11,116 nt of DNA from an uncultured Candidatus Altimarinota bacterium (GTDB lineage: Bacteria; Patescibacteriota; Gracilibacteria; CAIRYL01): assembly GCA_947311665.1 (NCBI GenBank), contig CAMZLA010000008.1:1-11116 (forward strand). Reading direction: 5' to 3'. Each line of letters opens with the position of its first letter. The stretch's first letter is position 1. Below, piece after piece: positions 7,567 through 11,116 of the stretch. Both the position numbers and the translations under genes were made by a program. The notes beneath the pieces are model-generated. The model saw nothing but the letters and a program-made list of their open reading frames with translations, did no database searches and had not been told where the DNA came from.

Positions 7567-7986
7567 TTATTTTGTAAAAAATGCTGTAAAAAAAGCAACA
7601 ACACTTGCTATTCCCGCATTTATTCCTATAAATGCTGATGACCATGTTATTTTTACATTTTTTCGTTCATCATATATTTCATCCAATCGTTGTTTTTCAT
7701 AACGAAGATCTGCTCTCATATCTAATTGATTTTGCTTGAGATCATTCATAGAATCTAATAGTTCTTTTTTATTTTCAGATATTTTATCTAATAGCTCTTT
7801 TTTATTTTCAGATATTTTATCTGATAGATCTTTTTTATTTTCAGATATTTTATCTGATAGATCTTTTTTATTTTCAGACATTTTATCTAATAGTTCTTTT
7901 TTATCTTCTATTTGTCGAGATTCAACAGCTGAAATACGTATAGAAATCTCTTTTAAAAGTTCAATCATTATATCTTCTTTTTGCAT
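7567..7986 (-). CDS. Hypothetical coiled-coil protein with C-terminal membrane anchor
   Basis: I do not recognise a family for this 139-residue protein. After a short N-terminal helix, residues about 28-82 consist of five near-identical eleven-residue units (consensus KKELLDKISEN), a hendecad pattern that predicts a long, slightly right-handed coiled coil. A charged helical stretch follows to about residue 112. One hydrophobic segment (about 114-136, ITWSSAFIGINAGIASVVAF and on) then gives a single C-terminal transmembrane helix. The layout recalls small tail-anchored coiled-coil proteins such as the phage XhlA type, but no homology is claimed. The ATG at 7986 is used; a second ATG six codons in has a slightly more purine-rich upstream (AAGAAGA) and could be the real start. 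It is first in the cluster leading to the rRNA methyltransferase 25 bases downstream, so it may be co-transcribed. Confidence 0.7.
   Translation of the reverse strand: MQKEDIMIELLKEISIRISAVESRQIEDKKELLDKMSENKKDLSDKISENKKDLSDKISENKKELLDKISENKKELLDSMNDLKQNQLDMRADLRYEKQRLDEIYDERKNVKITWSSAFIGINAGIASVVAFFTAFFTK
7754..7907 (-). repeat. Tandem 33-base repeat, four full units plus a partial fifth
   Basis: Units start at 7754, 7787, 7820, 7853 and 7886, exactly 33 bases apart. The middle two are almost identical and the last is degenerate toward its end. Each encodes one eleven-residue hendecad of the coiled-coil membrane protein. The high identity suggests recent in-frame duplication and possible copy-number variation between strains. 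Confidence 0.93.
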
Positions 7987-8089
7987 TTTTTTTATATAAA
8001 GAATATCCTAATAAAATTTTATCAAAAAATTATTGTTTTTCATAGAGAAAGTCTTATTTCTAGTTATAAGATAAGATAATATAAAATAA

Positions 8090-9910
8090 TTATTTTTTAT
8101 CATATAATCGAGCAAATCCTTTTTGATATGCCAATAACGAAGCAACAACAACATCAGAAGACACTCCAACAACTCGAACAGAATTATTATTGTTATCTAT
8201 AAATTTCATTTTCACTCGAACTGTTGCATCTACCCCTCCACTTGGAACTTTTACTTCATAATTTTTTAATTGAATAGAAAAATTTGTTTTTTCTTTTATT
8301 AATGATTCAATTGCTGAAATAGCTGCATCTACAACACCTGTTCCTTCTGCACAACTTTCTGCATATTCTCCTAAAATTTCTACTTTTACACATGCTGTGG
8401 CTTTTTTTGAGAAAGAAGTTGTTCCTGAAAAATCAATAATTTTTAATATTTTTTCTGATTGAAAATGAAAATCAGAAATAACTTCTTCTAAAATGAGATG
8501 AAATTCACTTTTTTTCATTTCAGATCTTCGTTCAAAGAAAAACTTTACCTCTTCACATAAGGCAAGAAAAAGATCTGGATTCTTTGTTGAATCAAAAGAA
8601 AATTCTTTTTCTGCAATATTTCGTATTTCATCAATTGATGCTGGAGTAGAAAATAAAACATTTTGATCTCCTTTTTTCGATTGCATATCGAGCATTCCAG
8701 AATTGAGAAATGCTGTAATTTCTTCCATTGACTTATCGACAGCAGGAAGATTTGGAAAAAGAATAGTTGCAGAATGAGGGTCTTTCAATCCCAATCCTGT
8801 TGCAATGCACACAACTGTTTCATCTGATGATATTTTTTGTTGTTGTAATAGCTTTTCTAAACATGCAATAGGAATTGCACCACTCGGTTCGGTAAAAACA
8901 GAGCTGAGTGTTGCCATATTTTTTTGTGCTGTTAAGACTGTTGTATCATCAATCATTTCAAAATTTCCTTTCGATTTTCTAATGATTTGTAACAATTTCA
9001 TATCATCAAGAGGAGTTCCAATATTTACCGCTCCACATAATGATTTTGGAAAATCTATTGTTCGCTGTTCCTTTTCTCCTGCAGCAAAAGCACTACATAA
9101 TGTATCTGCTTTTTCTGGCTGAACTCCTATAATTCTAGGAACCGTTTTAATAAGTCCCAATTCAAACCATTCAAAAAAACCTTTTGCAATTCCATATAAA
9201 TTTGTTCCACATCCAACAGGACAAATAACAACATCTGGGACTTCCCAATTTAATTGTTCAATGATTTCATAGGCTATTGATTTTTGTCCTTCCCCTCGAA
9301 AGGCATAATCTCCTGCCAAAAGATAATCATATTTTATCGCCATTTCTTCAGAAAGACGAACACAGTCGGCATATGTTCCACGAATTTTTATAACTTTTCC
9401 TCCATATGCCAAAGACTGAGAAAGTTTTCCTAAAGGAGTCCCTTCTGGAACAAGAACATAACAAGGAACACCGGCTTTTGCAGAATAGGCAGAAACTGAT
9501 GCTGCCATATTTCCTGTGGAAGCAACAACAATTCCTTTTGCTCCCAACTCCATTGCTTTAGAAATTTCTACTAAAGAACCTCTATCTTTAAAAACTCCTG
9601 TAGGGTTTTTCCCTTCATCTTTAATATATAGTTTTTTTATTCCATATTTTTCTCCCAATTTTTCTGAAAATACCAAGGGGGTATTCCCTTCATTTAACGA
9701 TATTATTTTTTCTCTATTTTTAATCGGATAAAAATTAAGATATTTCAAAGCAGAAAGAGGAGTGTTATGTAACACATATTCATTTACCGATTTTTTCAAT
9801 CGTTTCATGTCAAATTGAATATCAAGAGCTTGTCCACAATTGAGACATCGAGTTATTGTTTGTTTTTCTGTAAATTCTGACGAACATTTCACACATTGAA
9901 TTTTATACAT
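8090..9910 (-). CDS. thrC: Threonine synthase fused to a C-terminal LeuA-type allosteric domain
   Basis: Threonine synthase converts O-phosphohomoserine to threonine with PLP. The 606-residue protein opens with a zinc ribbon (C6-x2-C9, C22-x2-C25). The PLP fold type II domain (about 70-395) shows the cofactor lysine K108 in GVFKDRGS, STGN at 131-134, PVGCGTN at 231-237, EPSGA at 341-345 and TGLGLKD at 371-377. Threonine synthases of this class usually end near residue 400. Here a linker (about 400-484) with a charged helical part leads into residues about 485-604, which match the regulatory domain of 2-isopropylmalate and citramalate synthases: KATACVKVE, GTGVVDAA at 523-530, a conserved LKNYEVKVPSGGVDATVRVK strand pair and GVSSDVVVAS at 582-591. 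In LeuA that domain binds leucine, and in CimA isoleucine. Feedback control of this enzyme is therefore inferred. A relative with another O-phospho substrate, such as cysteate synthase, is less likely. It lies 17 bases after pyk, with no Shine-Dalgarno motif. Confidence 0.92.
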   Translation of the reverse strand: MYKIQCVKCSSEFTEKQTITRCLNCGQALDIQFDMKRLKKSVNEYVLHNTPLSALKYLNFYPIKNREKIISLNEGNTPLVFSEKLGEKYGIKKLYIKDEGKNPTGVFKDRGSLVEISKAMELGAKGIVVASTGNMAASVSAYSAKAGVPCYVLVPEGTPLGKLSQSLAYGGKVIKIRGTYADCVRLSEEMAIKYDYLLAGDYAFRGEGQKSIAYEIIEQLNWEVPDVVICPVGCGTNLYGIAKGFFEWFELGLIKTVPRIIGVQPEKADTLCSAFAAGEKEQRTIDFPKSLCGAVNIGTPLDDMKLLQIIRKSKGNFEMIDDTTVLTAQKNMATLSSVFTEPSGAIPIACLEKLLQQQKISSDETVVCIATGLGLKDPHSATILFPNLPAVDKSMEEITAFLNSGMLDMQSKKGDQNVLFSTPASIDEIRNIAEKEFSFDSTKNPDLFLALCEEVKFFFERRSEMKKSEFHLILEEVISDFHFQSEKILKIIDFSGTTSFSKKATACVKVEILGEYAESCAEGTGVVDAAISAIESLIKEKTNFSIQLKNYEVKVPSGGVDATVRVKMKFIDNNNNSVRVVGVSSDVVVASLLAYQKGFARLYDKK

Positions 9911-9927
9911 AGATATTTAAATATTAA

Positions 9928-10935
9928 TTATAATAATGATTTATTTTTTTGAGCTGAATCTATTACTTTTTTCATTGTTTTTACTGCAATAATAGGATAT
10001 TTTCCTGCTGCTGTTTCTCCTGAAAGCATTACGAAATCGGCATTTTGCCAAACAGCCAATGCAATATCAGAGACTTCTGCTCGTGTTGGTCGAGGATGTT
10101 CAATCATCGATTCCAGCATTTCGGTTGCTACAATAACAGGAATATTATTTTTTTTCCCAGCATTTAATATTTTTTTCTGTTTTTCTGGAACTTCTTCCAA
10201 AGGAGTTTCTACTCCTAAATCTCCTCGTGCAACCATTAACCCATCTGCATTTTTTGCAATTTCATCAAGATTATCTATTCCCAATTGACTCTCTATTTTC
10301 CCAAATATCTTTACATTTTTTGCTCCACTTTTTTTTATTAAATCTTTTGTCATCTCTATTCCATGAGCACTACGAATGAAAGAAAGAGCTATAATATCTA
10401 CTCCATTTTGAAGACCAAATGCAATATCTTGAATATCTCTATCTGTAAGAGTTGGAAGAGAAACATCTTTTTGAATAAGGTTTACATGTCTACGAGAAGT
10501 AATCTCTCCCGAATGAAGCAAGCGTGTAATAATTTGTGTTTTTTGAATTTCCAATACTTCAAGTTCTATAAGTCCAGAATCTAAAGAAATAAAATCTCCA
10601 ACAACAACATCATTTATAAGGTTTGAGTGATTTACAAATAATTTATTTTTATTTATATCCTGATCTTCTTTAATAACTGTGAGAGTAAGCCATTCATCTT
10701 TTTTCAATGTCATTTTCCCATCAAAATCTCCTGTTCGCATTTCAGGACCTTTTGTGTCAAGCATAATAGGAATTGATGAATCGATAGAACGAATATTTTC
10801 TATCATTTTTTTATGCCAATCATATTCTCCATGTGAAAAATTTAATCGAAAGCACCCAACTCCAACATTAACCAATTCTTTTATTCTTTGTAAAGAACTC
10901 GTAGCTGGTCCCAAAGTCACTATTATTTGTGTCAT
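9928..10935 (-). CDS. pyk: Pyruvate kinase lacking the C-terminal regulatory domain
   Basis: Pyruvate kinase transfers phosphate from phosphoenolpyruvate to ADP, giving pyruvate and ATP. With the ATG at 10935 the protein has 335 residues. The TIM-barrel A domain is complete: RLNFSHG at 30-36, MLDTKGPEMRTG at 58-69, the catalytic lysine and metal ligand K213 and E215 in FGKIES, MVARGDLGVE at 234-243, TEMLESM at 271-277, PRPTRAEVSD at 281-290 and MLSGETAAGKYP at 303-314. The lid-like B domain occupies about 70-155. Typical bacterial enzymes have about 470 residues; the C domain, which holds the allosteric effector site, is absent, and the chain stops soon after the barrel at a normal TAA. Translation from a TTG at 10947 is possible but adds only four residues. 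It is first in a pair with threonine synthase and has no Shine-Dalgarno motif. Confidence 0.94.
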   Translation of the reverse strand: MTQIIVTLGPATSSLQRIKELVNVGVGCFRLNFSHGEYDWHKKMIENIRSIDSSIPIMLDTKGPEMRTGDFDGKMTLKKDEWLTLTVIKEDQDINKNKLFVNHSNLINDVVVGDFISLDSGLIELEVLEIQKTQIITRLLHSGEITSRRHVNLIQKDVSLPTLTDRDIQDIAFGLQNGVDIIALSFIRSAHGIEMTKDLIKKSGAKNVKIFGKIESQLGIDNLDEIAKNADGLMVARGDLGVETPLEEVPEKQKKILNAGKKNNIPVIVATEMLESMIEHPRPTRAEVSDIALAVWQNADFVMLSGETAAGKYPIIAVKTMKKVIDSAQKNKSLL

Positions 10936-10960
10936 ATAATTAAACAATTAAAATCTTTTT

Positions 10961-10966
10961 AGTATA
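10961..10966 (-). promoter_or_regulatory. Putative extended -10 box of the pyk-thrC pair
   Basis: Minus-strand TATACT at 10966-10961 is preceded by TGA, an extended -10 form like that before the nuclease-like gene. A TTGTTT about 16 bases upstream could serve as -35. The box ends 25 bases before the pyk ATG, and it lies just downstream of the terminator at 10991-11033, as expected for the first promoter of a new unit. Confidence 0.55.
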
Positions 10967-10990
10967 TCAAAAAACAAGAAACAAACAAAC

Positions 10991-11033
10991 AAAGAAAAAA
11001 GACTTCATATAAGAGATGAAGTCTTTTTTCTTT
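10991..11033. terminator. Bidirectional intrinsic terminator
   Basis: An 18-base perfect stem (10991-11008 with 11016-11033) encloses a 7-base loop at 11009-11015. The core GACTTCAT/ATGAAGTC is flanked by A-rich and T-rich arms, so on either strand the hairpin is followed by a run of six T and then CTTT. It can stop transcription from the right (the gene running off the window edge, minus strand) and from the left. It separates that gene from the pyk promoter. Confidence 0.85.
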
Positions 11034-11079
11034 ATAAAATAATAACTATATATATTTTATTATTCTTAATATTTTCTTA

Positions 11080-11116
11080 TTATTCATCTTTTCCTCCATT
11101 TGCAACATCTGCAATA
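11080..11116 (-). CDS. Possible C-terminal end of a gene running off the right edge
   Basis: On the minus strand, bases 11115-11080 read ...IADVANGGKDE and then TAA. The stop lies 46 bases before the strong terminator, as expected for the end of a transcription unit. Only about a dozen codons are visible, another minus-strand frame is also open across the same bases, and no family can be named. The product is unknown. Confidence 0.35.
   Translation of the reverse strand, partial: IADVANGGKDE

Noticed and set aside
7542..7604. Upstream start for the RsmF-like gene at 7604
   Set aside because: It would overlap the upstream coiled-coil gene by 38 bases and add 21 residues (MLLLFLQHFLQNKKPVKIII-type) not expected in the family; conserved sequence begins at the ATG at 7541.
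7736..7999. Plus-strand frame with repeated SFLFSDILS-type units
   Set aside because: It is the antisense reading of the 33-base repeats in the minus-strand coiled-coil gene; a repeat length divisible by three keeps other frames open too.
8052..8071. Hairpin (TCTTAT/ATAAGA) after thrC as a terminator
   Set aside because: Only six A/U-rich pairs with an 8-base loop and no clear T tract; not separable from chance.
8805..9122. Plus-strand 105-codon frame inside thrC
   Set aside because: It is wholly antisense to a well-supported threonine synthase and shows no family motif; the same holds for plus-strand frames at 259-501, 674-871, 5643-5918 and 10679-10939.
10936..10947. TTG start of pyruvate kinase at 10947
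   Set aside because: The ATG at 10935 starts right before the conserved TQIIVTLGPA strand, fits the promoter distance and is the commoner codon.

Overview
The window is strongly A+T-rich bacterial DNA of chromosomal, housekeeping type. It carries nine genes plus the possible tail of a tenth. All except a transketolase lie on the minus strand. Stop codons are almost all TAA or TAG; one gene (purC) ends in TGA, and no long reading frame needs TGA as a sense codon, so the ordinary bacterial code fits. Very low G+C, near-absence of Shine-Dalgarno motifs, compact genes, and reduced or fused enzymes suggest a small-genome bacterium, perhaps of the Candidate Phyla Radiation (Patescibacteria). This is an inference; there is no rRNA or other decisive marker here.

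Layout from left to right: (1) Bases 1-256 are a perfect inverted repeat with 117-base arms and a 22-base loop, running to the window edge. It folds back on the C-terminal end of a coiled-coil/PD-(D/E)XK-type nuclease-like gene and looks like a contig-end chimera, though a real hairpin is not excluded. (2) Nuclease-like gene (to 753), purC (801-1784) and a small lipoprotein gene (1823-2368), all minus. The nuclease-like gene has its own good extended -10 promoter. (3) Transketolase (2510-4441, plus) is divergent from the lipoprotein and convergent, with 11 bases between stop codons, on murG. (4) A tight minus-strand cluster reads coiled-coil membrane protein (7986-7567), RsmF/RsmB-type rRNA cytosine methyltransferase (7541-6018), SpoU/TrmH-type RNA methyltransferase (6016-5528), murG (5520-4453). 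Gaps are 25, 1 and 7 bases. (5) Pyruvate kinase (10935-9928) is followed 17 bases later by threonine synthase (9910-8090). (6) A strong bidirectional terminator at 10991-11033 isolates pyk from the gene beyond the right edge.

The enzymes cover the pentose phosphate pathway (transketolase), glycolysis (pyruvate kinase), purine synthesis (PurC), threonine synthesis, peptidoglycan synthesis (MurG) and rRNA/tRNA modification.

The most unusual item is the threonine synthase. Its PLP catalytic part is followed by about 120 residues that closely resemble the allosteric (dimerisation) domain of 2-isopropylmalate/citramalate synthases (LeuA/CimA). This suggests a feedback-regulated fusion enzyme, possibly sensing isoleucine or another branched-chain end product. 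The neighbouring pyruvate kinase lacks its usual C-terminal regulatory domain.
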